64,000 bases of DNA from Acanthochlamys bracteata (taxonomy: Eukaryota; Streptophyta; Magnoliopsida; Pandanales; Velloziaceae): positions 2,883,489-2,947,488 of the forward strand of contig CM034144.1 of NCBI GenBank assembly GCA_019914995.1. Reading direction: 5' to 3'. The first letter of the stretch is position 1, and every line of letters begins with the position of its first letter. Below are positions 1-11,459 of the stretch, in pieces. The notes below the pieces were generated by a model. It saw only the letters and a program-made list of their open reading frames with translations. It was not told the origin of the DNA and made no database searches. Made by a program: the position numbers and the translations under genes.

Positions 1-32
1 GCTAGGAAAAACAAACTTATGATTTTATTACT

Positions 33-345
33 GTTGAATTGTCCCACTTATTTGTCTTATCAGTGTGCTGTTTATATAGGTTTTGGCACCCTCCTCTTAA
101 CAGTTAGCTTTTAAGAGTGAGTTTACCCAAAGCCTATATAATATTGATATTAGCACAGGCCGCGTGTGGAATTGTTCAGATAAGGGAATTATCCCTTTAA
201 GGAGATTGTGTTCGATGACACACACTATACGTGAGGAGGGTGTTGAATTGTCCGACATTTCTTATTTGTCTTTTGTGCAGTTTGTATGGGGTTTGGGCAC
301 CCTCCTCTTAGCAGTTAGTTTTAGGAGTGAATTTTACGGAACACC
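33..345. repeat. Duplicated copia/TRIM-type LTR fragments
   Basis: Two related segments lie at about 33-157 and 238-345. Each starts near GTTGAATTGTCC and carries GGCACCCTCCTCTTA followed by a CAGTTAG stretch. From general knowledge, this wording is common in LTRs of plant Ty1/copia and TRIM elements. A copia fossil on the same strand lies about 2 kb to the right, so these may be its left-end remnants. No complete LTR border or target-site duplication could be placed. The family call is inference. Confidence 0.4.
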
Positions 346-399
346 AGTCCAATGTTTACCACTTAGAAGTCCTTCATACTAAGGAGATTAGTGATGTAT

Positions 400-1476
400 T
401 AATGAATGGTTGAGAATGAACTATACCAAAAGCAATAAAAATAAAAACGAAGGTTTAGCTTTATACATTATTATCTAAACATAATCTTAGCGTATATTAA
501 ATTTAAACACTAGTGAAATATTTTTCTATAGTATCCTTTATGTTTGGTTGAACTTTTGCGTTTGGAGACGGTAAATAATATTAATGAACTCATACTAGAC
601 AGTGTCACCTAGGAAGATGAAGAATTAATTGTTAATGTTGTAGAACCACAAATTTATTAGAAAAAGGTCCCGTAATGGTTACAAGTAATTTCATGCCCAC
701 AAATAATGTTACCTTGTTCTTGTTAAGGATAACAAGAATCTCCACTGTGAGCATGGCAAAATTATAGTAAGTTTAGGAGAACCATAAAGTTAAAGAGAAA
801 ATTTAAGAAGAATATGAAAAGAATATCAAGAAACTCTTTAGGAATTATTTTCAAGTAAGAAGTTTTTCTAAGCACATATTGCTAAAAGACATTATCTAAA
901 TTGGTACTCACTGTTGGAGCATGAATGTCAGGTAGTGCATTAAAAACATAATATCAGTAAAACCAACACTGTCCATGATCACCCCTTCTTGTGTTATAGA
1001 GCAGATTGCTGATAGTCCAACTTACAAATCGAGACAGTTCGACCAATCTTGCTGAGTCTCGACCAATTTTGGACCAATAGGTGTATTTGAGTTGCCTAGG
1101 TGATTTATAGCTGATATATTGAGGTCATCTTGTTTAGGACCCACTTGGATAAATTTCACATGAATTGATCAACTATAATCCCAATCAATCACTTTTTTCT
1201 TCTACAATTAAATTAATACATTAAAATAAATAATGCTTACAAATTGCAACTCTCCAAAAGTTACAAGATAATATTTTCAAAAAAACAAACATAAACTTGA
1301 TACAATCTACACTCTCTTATAGGATGACAATTTCTTGTAGTTAAGGGTACTGAAAACATTTATCTTTGAAGATAGGATAAGATAAAGGAATGGAGATCAA
1401 TATAGAAGGTGATTGGATGGAGCTTACAAAGAAAGAAGATATGCAAAGGAGTGACATAGTAGCTATTTTCGAGATA
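400..1476. other. Intergenic, no gene recognised
   Basis: AT-rich DNA without a long open frame or splice structure. Positions 540-650 contain short coding-like stretches broken by stops that could belong to the copia fossil to the right, but I could not assign them. Confidence 0.5.
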
Positions 1477-1479
1477 TTA

Positions 1480-1524
<45 letters not shown>
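1477..1524. repeat. CT/TA microsatellite
   Basis: A run of CT dinucleotides changes into TA dinucleotides immediately before the MITE at 1525. A second TA run begins at about 1912, right after it. The element therefore sits inside a TA microsatellite. Confidence 0.9.
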
Positions 1525-1911
1525 GGGAAGGATAGGGGCACTCCCTCTCTGGTTTATAGCCGGGGTGACCTCAAAATCCAATCTCCACCATTAGATATGA
1601 AGAATTATGAGTAAAAAACACACACATAAAATTTCAACTTAATCCGATCACGAATTCACCTTCATCTGGTCATTTGATCAAGATGACAGAAAATATAAAA
1701 ACTTAAAAATATATATGTTATACCATTTTTGTCATCTTGATCAAGTGATCGGATGTAGATGAATTCGTGGTCCGATTGAGCTGAAATTTTATGAGTAGGT
1801 TTCTAACTAATAGTTATTCATATCCAACGGTGGAGATTGGACTTGGAGATCACTCCGGCCATAAACCGGAGAAGGAGTCCCCCTAATGAGGAAGTGCATC
1901 TATCCCTCCCC
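1525..1911. mobile_element. Palindromic (fold-back) MITE, copy 1
   Basis: The two halves are inverted copies of each other. The left arm has ATGAAGAATTATGAGT, AAAATTTCAACTTAATCCGA and TTTGATCAAGATGACA; the right arm carries their reverse complements, ending with a GGATAG-containing terminus like the left one. Total length is about 387 bp, with no coding capacity. TA repeats flank both sides, consistent with a TA target. Two more copies lie at about 30219-30534 and 51617-51915. The superfamily (Tc1/Mariner-like or MULE-like) cannot be decided from the ends alone. A transcript through it would fold into a long hairpin. Confidence 0.8.
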
Positions 1912-1944
<33 letters not shown>

Positions 1945-2189
1945 AGGATATCCTTAAGTCTTTTCTATACCGACTTCTGTGTAACAATTTTAAGTGCTAT
2001 ATGGATCATTCTTGAGAGTTTCTTTGGTTGTACTAGACTTGTTTTAGCATAAATAAGAAGCAATAACCCTTTAGCAGTAGGTTGTAAGCACATGTATTTA
2101 AATTTTTTGTGTTGTGCTACTGTTTATCTTTTTCATTTTGTACGTCTTTTTCCACTTTATTCAGAAGTTTTTTCATATATATTGGGATT

Positions 2190-2870
2190 AGTGCCTAAAT
2201 CCCAGAAGAGATCTGTACAGATTTTAATGGAAAGTAAGAGTGCAACTAAGTTCGGAATTTATCAATCCACATACCAACGCACTATGGAAACTCAAAATGC
2301 ATATGTCGAAGGATGGTTGCATTGTTGTTATTGTGGAAATGAGGACATGCACAAAGGGGTGACGGAAATGCAGTTTGCTAAAAGAACCAATTGGTGACGG
2401 TGGATCTGCTTCTTCCATTAGTTTTATTTAATGTTTAGACAATGGAGATGTGGGTGGAGGCAATATGGAATAATCTGAAGAACTTTAGGATAATCTAAAC
2501 AACGTTGGTGGTCAAAGTTTTCTCATGACGACAATACAACTTGAAGATGAAGGATTGACATTACTTGGGTACTTGAATGAGTTACATGATTCCCAATATG
2601 GATTGATTTGGTACTTGTAAGCCACGCAAAGAAAAATTTGCATACTTGATGACAACAATCAATATAAAGTTGTTGTTAATGGAACTATATAGATAACATG
2701 TCTAACAATCTCTGATGTAAAGCATATTTCAGTTCTTAACAGCCTTTGCTCTCTTAACAAGTTAGAGGTTGAAAAAGAAAAAAAAAATAGTTACCAAAGA
2801 CTGATATTGGCTAAAAGAGAGCTGGTTGATAGTATTTACAAATTATAAGGAGACTTCCATGACTTACCTG
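2190..2870 (+). mobile_element. Ty1/copia fossil, gag-protease region
   Basis: The plus-strand translation contains a zinc-knuckle-like stretch (CCYCGNED.H) around 2320-2350. Around 2640-2760 it has wording typical of the copia protease/GAG-pre-integrase region, such as TISDVKHISVLN. No LTR pair, RT or integrase was recognised nearby, so only a short internal piece remains. It is clearly broken, with several breaks, and looks old. Confidence 0.6.
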
Positions 2871-2879
2871 TCTATACTT

Positions 2880-4550
2880 AGACAAGTTGGATATGGCCCG
2901 AAAAGGGCATCAATTGGGATGACACAGACTTATACAGTTAACTTGACTAGGTAGCAGTAAAATGAGTACAACATTCCAACCGCTTTAAACCCTGTTCGAA
3001 AAGATTATTCAGAGGCAGACATTTTACTACTGCACAAAGCTAATTAGGTCTAGACTGTTGGTTCAAATTTCATCATTTCGGGAATCGATAGACACTACGA
3101 ATAAATTTAAACAGAGTTCGAATTGAGTTCCTTATTTTAGCTAAGTAGTTAGCTACAAACCTGAAGATATCTTTAGATATTTATTTTCTGAATGTTCAAT
3201 AGGCTTTTCTATATTCAAACAGATGCCTAGCATTAGTTGTTTGATTATTATTTTCTTAAAATGGACGGAGTTCTTTGTTCTTCTTTCTACTATGTTCTTG
3301 TGTCTCAAATACGACTAGGGTTATGTCACTTTGGTAAGTACTGAAGCTATTATTATATATATTTATTATCATATGCATATACCATTTTATTGAGCTTGCA
3401 CTTTACTTTTGCTTTCTTGTCATTTGATTCCTGCTTTTAGCTTGGAGCAAGAGCTAGCTAGTTTGCTATTGCTATTGTGAGTTCCGTCAAGTAGAAAGTT
3501 ATCTGTAGCGGGCCTCTTCCGAGAATTGTGATTATCATGCTACCACTTCTCAAATATCTAATTGTGTAACTTTCTGAAAAATTGTATAATTTGCTTCATA
3601 ATAACGCTTGCTATGGTTGTATTAGACAAACTTTAGCGCCGGCCAAGTCCTAGTTTTGTGTTGTGAGACACTATATCAAGGTTGAGTTCTTATGTTTCGC
3701 CAAAAAAGAGAAATGAGCTATAAACAGTCCTATTTAAGATAAATTCTTGTTCGTTGTCTTCAGATTTGCTCTTGTGAAAAGCCGTATTCACGGCACATCA
3801 CCGACAGGACATCCATGCTCCGGTGAACTCTTCCTTGCCGACCATTAGGTGCCTTTGTTGCACTTTCCTCTCTGAAGCTTTACGTGAATCATAGTCTTTC
3901 TAGTCTTCTATTGTTTATCTCTGTCTCTCACATATGTCAATGATTGGGCTCTGATATTTACATCTTATAATATTCAAAGTTCTACCTTTCAGTAGCATCT
4001 GCATCTAAACCTGAATCATTTAGGGTAATAGGTAGTACTTTAAAGCCATTTCTAATATTCTGATGAGTAACCTTAATGTTGCTAGGCAGAAACCATAAGA
4101 TAGAACTAAGCTTTGATCTTCTTAAGTGCAAAACGAATCTATAGAAACTCTTGATTGATTTCACAGATGATCAAGGAGGAAATCAGAAAGAAGCATAGTG
4201 CAAGGGCAGCTAAAAGTTAAAAAGACACGAATAGATGTTTTACGCATTGTCATTTGGAAGAAATTAGAGTGAAGATGAGGTTCTTATATAAGGAATGACT
4301 CTTGCTTTATTCTTGTAAGTTTAATTTCATGAGGTTTTCAAAGTCTCTATTTGGAAGGCTAAAAGCTTAAATTATCATGAGTTCAATAATTTTTCTTTAC
4401 ACCAGAAATTGATCATGCAATCTAGAGCTAGATCAGATATCTTAGGGTACTACTCTTCTACCAAAATAATGGTGTAGCAACGAAGTAGGGGCAATTTACT
4501 TCTTATAAGATCCTTACCAGTTTTGCCTATTTACATTCATGTAAGGCAAA
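2880..4550. other. Intergenic, nothing recognised
   Basis: No convincing exon, RNA gene or mobile element was found. This is where the missing 3' exons of the FPP gene would be expected. No lysine-rich C-terminal FPP tail could be recognised on the minus strand. Confidence 0.5.
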
Positions 4551-4552
4551 TA

Positions 4553-4612
4553 CAAAAATAATTATCTTTAGCTTTGGCATCAGAAATTGCAGTTATTTTC
4601 TATATGAGAAAG
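4553..4612 (-). pseudogene. Possible decayed 3' exon of the FPP gene
   Basis: The minus strand reads KITAISDAKAKD, resembling the conserved EITAASEKLAECQETI block that follows the long coiled-coil exon in FPP proteins. Farther along, AATAGGCAAAACTGG weakly resembles the next conserved block, NLGKQLK. No clean frame or splice acceptor supports it. It may be the eroded remnant of the exon after 4811-4856. The assignment rests on remembered family sequence. Confidence 0.35.
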
Positions 4613-4810
4613 TAAGAAGTTATGAATGCTATCCAAAGTGGCAGTGTTATCAGGAAAAGAGAAGGATTTCATGTGTGAAACTGTAAGGCAAACTTTAATC
4701 TCTATGTTTTATTGCCTTAAACAAAGTTTAGCATTTCTCCTGGAAACCTATTAGAAAATATGAAATGAAATAGAAAGTTCAGAGCTTAGCAACAGGATCT
4801 AAGAACTTAC

Positions 4811-7800
4811 AGAGCTGAGTTGCTTTGTTTCTTGAAATTTATCATTTTTTGACTCTCTTTGTAGAGGAAAGCTGGAAAATAATAAAAATAATGTTAACTT
4901 TATCCTCAATTTAAGAAAAAGGTTAATGAATACAAAGTCTAAATTCTACCTTTCTAGCTGGAGCTGCAGTTCAAGGCATGTGCCCTCTAGTTCCTCACAA
5001 TGGTGACTTTTAGCCTCCAGCTCAACTTCTAAGGAGGAGCATTTCTGATATACCTTGTGCAGTTTAACCTTTGTAGCAGCAAGTTCTATACCCAGATCTT
5101 CATTTGTCAATTTCTGATTCTCAATCTTATCCTCCATCAGTCTGCGTGACTCCTTATGTTTTCCTATCTCAACTTGCACATTAGAGATGCATTCTCCAGA
5201 TTCATTAATTTGAGTAAATGAATGATCATTGGTAGCACATCCAGATTTTGCCATCTTCACCACATCTTCCTCCAAGTTCTCTGTAACAATCATTTCTTTG
5301 GGAAGTCCTAGGCTTAAATCTGTGTGTGTAGATTTTAGTGAGTGTCCTTTCTCAAGTTCCAACCTTTCAGGCAAATCAAAGTTATTACGTACATCTGTTA
5401 CATGATCATCGGTCAAAAGAAAACATTCGTTATCACTAGGGGAATGATATCCATCAAAATGCTTCTTAATACTTTCCTTCATGCTAGACACATCTTGAAA
5501 AGAAAAGCAATGGTTAATTATCCATTCAAGTGCTGAAGTCAGCTCACTGACAAAGTGCTCTAGAATGATCTTGCCTTCAACTAGATCATTACAAGTAATG
5601 ATGAAATGCTGAAGAATAGAACTGAGCTCTGATGTCTTCAGAAGAAAGGCATGTGCTATGTAACCAGTAAAAGATGCAGATTTATGTTGAGCAGTACCAA
5701 GCTTAGTAGATCCCACCTGATCATAATTAGTTATTACTGATCTCTGAATAACTCCCTCAATAAGATCAACTAGCCTGCATACACTCTTATCCAAGTTAGA
5801 AACAGACAGTTGATGACTAGCATTTCCATTTGTCACATTACAGGAAGCTGATGAAGCAACATAGGCATCTGATGCATTCTTTCCAACGGAAATGCCTCTC
5901 TGATTTAGATAGTCCTTAATGTCATCTAGGATATCATCCATGCTTGTGTTTGTCATGTGATGTTTCTGCAAAACCTCCCCCATTATATCTTGAAGTCGAT
6001 CTGAATATTTTTCAGGAGTTATATGTCCAACCTGGTTGTCATCATCAAACTTGAAACTGGAATAGCTCCCAATCGGGACTAGCTCTTTTGATGTTGCTTC
6101 TGACATATCAAGCTTTGCAAAGTCTTTAGAACCATCAAAGAAGTTATTCACCCCAGGTTTAACTTCTGAGCATTCAATAGGTTTACCTACACAAACAAAT
6201 GCTAGTTTTTCCATCTCAAGAAAGTCATCCATCAAATTTATATCTGAAGTTCCTGTTTGGCAAGATGGGGTTGTAGACATTCCTCCACTCTTCAAGTGCT
6301 CCAATTCAGATATTAGCGTAGAAGCCCATGATTCAGCAGTGCTCTTGTTGTCTTCATGACAATGTTCATTAGAAATTGATGCAAGAGGAAGATCACAAAA
6401 CATAGGACTGCTCTTTCCATGCTCAAACCCTGTTTGTCCTTTTGACTGTTCCTCAAGTGAACTATCAGCTTGAGATAGCTTAGAAGATGTATGAGCAATC
6501 ATTATCTGCAACGTCTGGATTTCACTGTTTCTCTTGCTTAGGGAATACTTGAGAGTTTTGTTTTCCTCCTCAACCATACATAATTTTTCCAAAAGAGAAG
6601 CAATTTTCTTATTTGACATATTATCACAGTTTGCAAGCACCAAATCATTTCTATTGCAGCCCACTGCAGCAGAAGTTGATTTTTTCCTCCTTGTTTCAAA
6701 GGAGTTGTCTCCTAGTAATCCAACCTCACTTCTCATTTTTGACAAAGCAGCTGGACCTGGTAGTCTTTTTCGAACCATAACACGCAATCTTTGGCATTCT
6801 GTTTCAAGCTTTGTGATTTTCTTTACACTCTCCAAGTGGTGCTTGTGGGCAGCCTCAGCTGACTTAAGATTGAATTCTCTTTCTTCATTTCTAATTTCAA
6901 GTTCCTTTTGCAGCATGCAAACTTCATACTTCAAAGAAGCACTTTGTTTCTCTGAGGTATCAAGCCGTGCTAGTACTTCCCTGAACTCTACTTCTGTTTG
7001 GGATCTGTATTCACTCAACTCTTCAATCGATATATCTCTCAGTTGAAGAATCTTATTCAGATTAGTAATTTCAAAACCAAGTTCACCAAGCTTGTGGTTT
7101 GTTTCTGCTAGCATATCCTCTAACTCCCGTGCTTTCTCTTGCTCCCTTAATAATTTTGCATTGGCCTCCTCAATAATGCGTTGCTGCATATCATTAACAG
7201 ATTGCAACTGCTGTTGACACTCCATCAATGCTGTGTCATCATTTAGAACCTTTTCTTCAGCGGCTGTCTTCTGAAGTATAGCATCATCTAACTCCTGCTT
7301 AAGAGATGCTGCTTCTGCTTCTACCTTCTCCCATCCTGTAATTAGAGAACCATCTTGATGTCAAAATAGAAAATAATGGTGCAGATGTTTAACAAAACAA
7401 TTCATTTATTACAAAGTTTACAAAATAACTAGTGAATAAACCTGCGATAGCTTCCTCAGCAACCTTCGCTTGTTTCAACAGTATACCATCTTTAGCTTTA
7501 ACTTCCGCATGAGCAGAAGAAAGTTGTCCATATAAATCTTCTAAGAGTTTCTCAAATTCTTGAGTTCTATTTTTCTGCAGGAAATAAAATGAAAATATTA
7601 AATAAGTAAAGGTAAACCCAGGTTTCTAGTAGGAAATTAGTCACAGAAAGGAGCTTTTTGAGCAGTAGTCCTTTGAGATGAATAGACAAGCAAGCACAAT
7701 AAAAGAAAAAAAATGCATGACATATACGTGTGTCTATGCCCCAAGCTTAACATATTTCTCATTGATTTGAAAGGACTACTGTGTTATTTAGTTTCCTTTT

Positions 7801-8932
7801 TCTCAATAAACTAATGATTTTTACTTTACAAAACAAACATAAAAACGGTCACTGGAACCTAGTTAAGAAAAAAACTACACCAAAAAGTCAGGAGAAAAAG
7901 GATGTTCACAAGGTTTTAGCAGCACTCGAACTAACTCAGCCCTTCAAACATCAGTTGCATAAGCTGCAACCTATCATCTACAAAGACATATACCAAAAGT
8001 TGAGTGAAGACCAAAAGCCGATTGTTACATTTAATCAGAATTAGAAGAATAACTTCTCGGTTTCACCATTTTGTTTCATCTGTCATCTGTAAAAGAAATA
8101 GACTATCATATAATTTTTCGAAAAGAACAAAGTTATACATTAGAAATTTTAAACAACACAACACAAATGTTCATCTACTTTGTAAAGGGTTTAATTTAAA
8201 AAAAGGGCCCATTCTCTATAATGCTTATTTCTATGTTGTTCTTTCTTCATAAAACATATACAATTATTAGGTTAATATTTCAAAATAGGGGTCCTTACTT
8301 CGCTCTGCACTTTAGTGCCTAGACCGTTCTTGGTACTTTTAGTGGATTTCCAAATAAAGCATATCTTTTTGTTTCTTTTAGTTTCGTTTTCTTTTTAATT
8401 TTTGTCTGTTGAGAAGATAATAAGCACATAGCTAAAGTTAGGAGTGCATCATATCTTTCCACCAACATTTCTGTGTGCATTATGAACTTGCTGATCCCAT
8501 CTGCATACTATCCAGACTCCAGAACTCAAAGGTTCTCATAAATCAGCAGGATTTCTAGAGTACCAGAAAAACAAGAAGAACAGCCAATCCTTCACTCTCT
8601 ACTAATATGAATGCCGAAATATTTGTAGGTTTTATGAAATGCTACGGTCTGTCAGAAAGAACCAAACACTAAATCCCCTTACTTCGAGGATATTAAAGGC
8701 CATTGAAAGGACTAAGACTACTAAGAAAATTGTTTAACTTGAAAGAGCAACTAAAATTCCATTATCAAATGAACAACAAATTGAAAATTGCCTAATGTTC
8801 CAGTAAAGGCCAGGTATACAGAAAGAACATAGGAGTAAATTTTTAAAAGATGCAGATAACCTGTCCATTTCCTAGTGCAATAGTGTTCTTTTCTGAAGAT
8901 TTTCTTCTCCAAAGCCACTTCTTTTGTTCCAT
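4811..8932 (-). CDS. FPP: Filament-like plant protein (FPP7-like), spliced
   Basis: Plant-specific long coiled-coil protein of the FPP (DUF869) family; members are linked to cytoskeleton and membrane-associated scaffolding. Minus-strand exons: 8861-8932 (start ATG at 8932, MEQKKWLWRRKSSEKN, the family's typical tryptophan-rich start), 7442-7574, 4950-7335, and a likely 46-bp exon 4811-4856. All junctions are GT-AG and phases agree, giving about 879 codons before the 3' end is lost. Residues about 25-210 are heptad-like coiled coil with the family signature AEEAIAGWEKVEAEAASLKQ. Later come LESVKKITKLETECQRLR and VRKRLPGPAALSKM, diagnostic of FPP proteins. The C-terminal half has LEHFVSELTSALEWIINHC, also typical. 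If the donor at 4949 is not used, the protein ends at a TAG at 4946-4948. The usual final exons with a basic tail were not found, so the gene may be 3' truncated. Confidence 0.88.
7575..8860 (-). other. FPP intron 1
   Basis: Intron between the 24-codon first coding exon and exon 2. The donor GTTATC lies at 8860 and the acceptor CTGCAG ends at 7575. Short open frames inside are AT-rich noise; no nested gene was seen. Confidence 0.75.
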
Positions 8933-10960
8933 TCTCCAAGCCACTTCTTTTTCCGCACTAAACTAGATACACAGAAGAAGTCTTTAGTGATAGATTTTGT
9001 GATTTAATTCGAAATCAGTCATGATAATACTAATCAACCATTGATAAAAAAAAAGAAGCTACTAATATACCATTAAGGTTGCCCTGGAATTACTAATGCA
9101 GGTCCTTGCCTCTAATAGTAATAAGTACTTCTCAACATGAATCATATATTTCATACATGGACATCCTTTTCTATTGAAAGGACCATCGGGAGGGGAAGAC
9201 CGCTCCCGGCGAAATAGTCGGTCGGCTTTAGAAATAACAAATAAAGTAGAAACAAATATGGAAAAATGTATTACTGATTGATATTCATTGATTGAGCATA
9301 AATAAAACATAAATGTATATACCTAGAATCACTATTTCATTAAAATACCTTCCTACTGTTAGAAAGCATATATTATTGGGCTCTTATAAGAACGCCTAAC
9401 TAATTGGACTCTTATAGAGTATCCAAATAGTAGAGTCATGATATCAAATAGGTAAAAGCTTTGGAAGGGAAGGGTGTATTGTGCTTCCTCAGCTAGATTT
9501 TGAGATCTGCATGGATACTAGCCAGACTACTTATCAAGCTCATCTATGGCCTAGCAAAGAGGGTGACAGGAAACAATATTCTCAGCTGTTCCTAGGAACT
9601 GTGAGAGTAGTAAACCAAAGCATGTCAATAAGCAATAGGTCATTGAAAAGCCAAAACGAGCACAAAACCATTAGGAAAGCATCAGTATTACTTACAATTT
9701 GACCAAATATAAGAACAAAATTGGGTAAGGATCCCCAGTTGAATCCAAATTTCTGATGACATTCATCAGCATTTGAGAAAATCGAACCAGTAGTAGTTGC
9801 GAAAAGAACATGGACATGCTAGCAGTCTACACTCTCATGTATCAAGCCCTGATCTCTGTTGAGAGTCACTATTATCTACAAAGGCATTCAATTCCAACTA
9901 CCTATTATCTCTGTTGAGAGTCAGACTCTCAAATCTTTTTTTCGTTTTTTGGGAAACTGAAATTGCGATTTGTAATTTTACATGCAAATAAACTATATTA
10001 CAATACCTTGGGTTAAGTCTATACCAGAAAGGGAGATACAGAACTAAAAAACATTTCTTGAAGGAAATTTAAAAGGAAGACCTTTGTTAAGCAACTAGAA
10101 TAAAAGTTAATTCCCCAAATTTGCTTACTACATCTTTCACAAATTTAATAACCACTTACTGGCTGAATCCATTCTCATTTATATCTATAAACTTTGGTAA
10201 GCAGCCAAACTGGCAATGAACCACAGATACCTTTTGCGGGCTTTTGAGAAAACAAAAAGATTTGGTTGAGTTATTGTCTGTGCTCAATTCAAGAGACATT
10301 AATGTTTCCATTGGCAAAACAGAGTAACAGAACTCCAGAAACAGGGAACAAGAACATGAGGAGACAAAACCTATCACCGAAATTTGGCATAAAAGAGACA
10401 CTAGGTAAAATACGACACATGAAAGACATAGTCCGTAGATACTCTAAATCGGGTGAATTTCGGTTAAACAAAACCATTATTCTCACGAATTCTATTCCAG
10501 ATAAAACTAAGCAGAACCGTAGTCCGTAGATACTCTCTTACAAAACCCTATTATTCAATCAGACAAAACCACAAACAGTTCATCAGAAAACACCAAAAGG
10601 AAGTCTAAATCCAACAAAACTTCTCTCAACTACATAATCTAGTTAGTTCAAGAACTAAAAATAGTAGATAACAATGTACTTCCAGAAAACAATAGAAAAG
10701 ATCAACCAAATTCAGCATGCAATAAGCATATGAAATTCTATCAATACTGATACCCCACCTCTGTTAAACTCAACTTCAGTTCACTACTCACTCCACACTC
10801 AATGTGAAAGCAGTCTTCTCCTCTCTCTACAACAAGCAAAAGAGTGAAAGAAAATAACAGAACTACTCCATTATCCTTTTCTTTGTCACTACCGTTAGAT
10901 CAAACAAAAAGGAAAAAAGAAAGAAAATTAACAAAATACAGCACTAACCCACAACTCTCA
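8933..10960 (-). other. FPP 5' leader region with probable UTR intron
   Basis: No coding exon was found between the ATG at 8932 and the promoter near 10980. A pyrimidine-tract acceptor (CTAG at about 8953) precedes the ATG, and a donor-like AG/GTGGGG lies at about 10763. FPP genes often have an intron in the 5' UTR, so one long leader intron is likely. The exact leader exons are inference. Confidence 0.45.
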
Positions 10961-10975
10961 TTTCTCTAGAGTTAA

Positions 10976-11060
10976 AGAAATATAAACCAGGGTTGGTGGG
11001 TGAGGAGAGGGACAAATATAAAGCAACAAGAAGAGTGTCGGCGAGCGCACGTGCCGCGGG
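10976..11060 (-). promoter_or_regulatory. Probable FPP core promoter with G-box
   Basis: On the minus strand a TATA-like GGTTTATATTTC lies at about 10977-10988 and a second, GCTTTATATTTG, at 11012-11023. A CACGTG G-box palindrome sits at 11048-11053 in an unusually GC-rich patch. G-boxes bind bZIP and bHLH factors. The transcription start is not determined. Confidence 0.5.
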
Positions 11061-11284
11061 AGCGAGAGCGCGCGCGAGAACTCAGAACGCAGCATGTGTG
11101 TTTGTTGCGCTGTGAATCAAAGCGCAACAGACAAAATGCTGCGGTTGATTGTATACGAGAAAAAGAAAGAATGGAGAAATTAAACAAAATAACAACTAGT
11201 TCCTTTACTACGTACTACTCCTGTGTATCGATTTGATGTTCAACGACTCGTGGAGACCGGTCTGCTATTACATCATGGAGCTTT

Positions 11285-11455
11285 TAAGAGTACTTATAAA
11301 TAAAATTTTTTAAAAATTAAAATAAAAAATATTTTATTTTTTAAAAAAATATTTTTATTTTTTTAATTTAAAAATATAATAAAATAAATAATAAAAATAT
11401 TTATTAATATAAAATTTTTATATTTTTAAAATTTTAAAAAATATTTAAAAATGCT
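11285..11455. repeat. A/T-only inverted-repeat tract
   Basis: About 170 bases are almost entirely A and T, with mirrored AAATATTTT and AAAATTTT blocks on both sides. It may be the AT-rich core of a MITE, but no terminal repeat or target-site duplication was identified. Confidence 0.5.
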
Positions 11456-11459
11456 AAGT

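Noticed and set aside
1341-1614. Two small ORFs on opposite strands rich in Ser-Leu and Tyr-Ile repeats
   Set aside because: They are translations of the CT/TA microsatellite and MITE edge, not genes.
6534-7046. 170-codon plus-strand ORF
   Set aside because: Exact shadow of the FPP coiled-coil exon on the other strand, with no independent motif.
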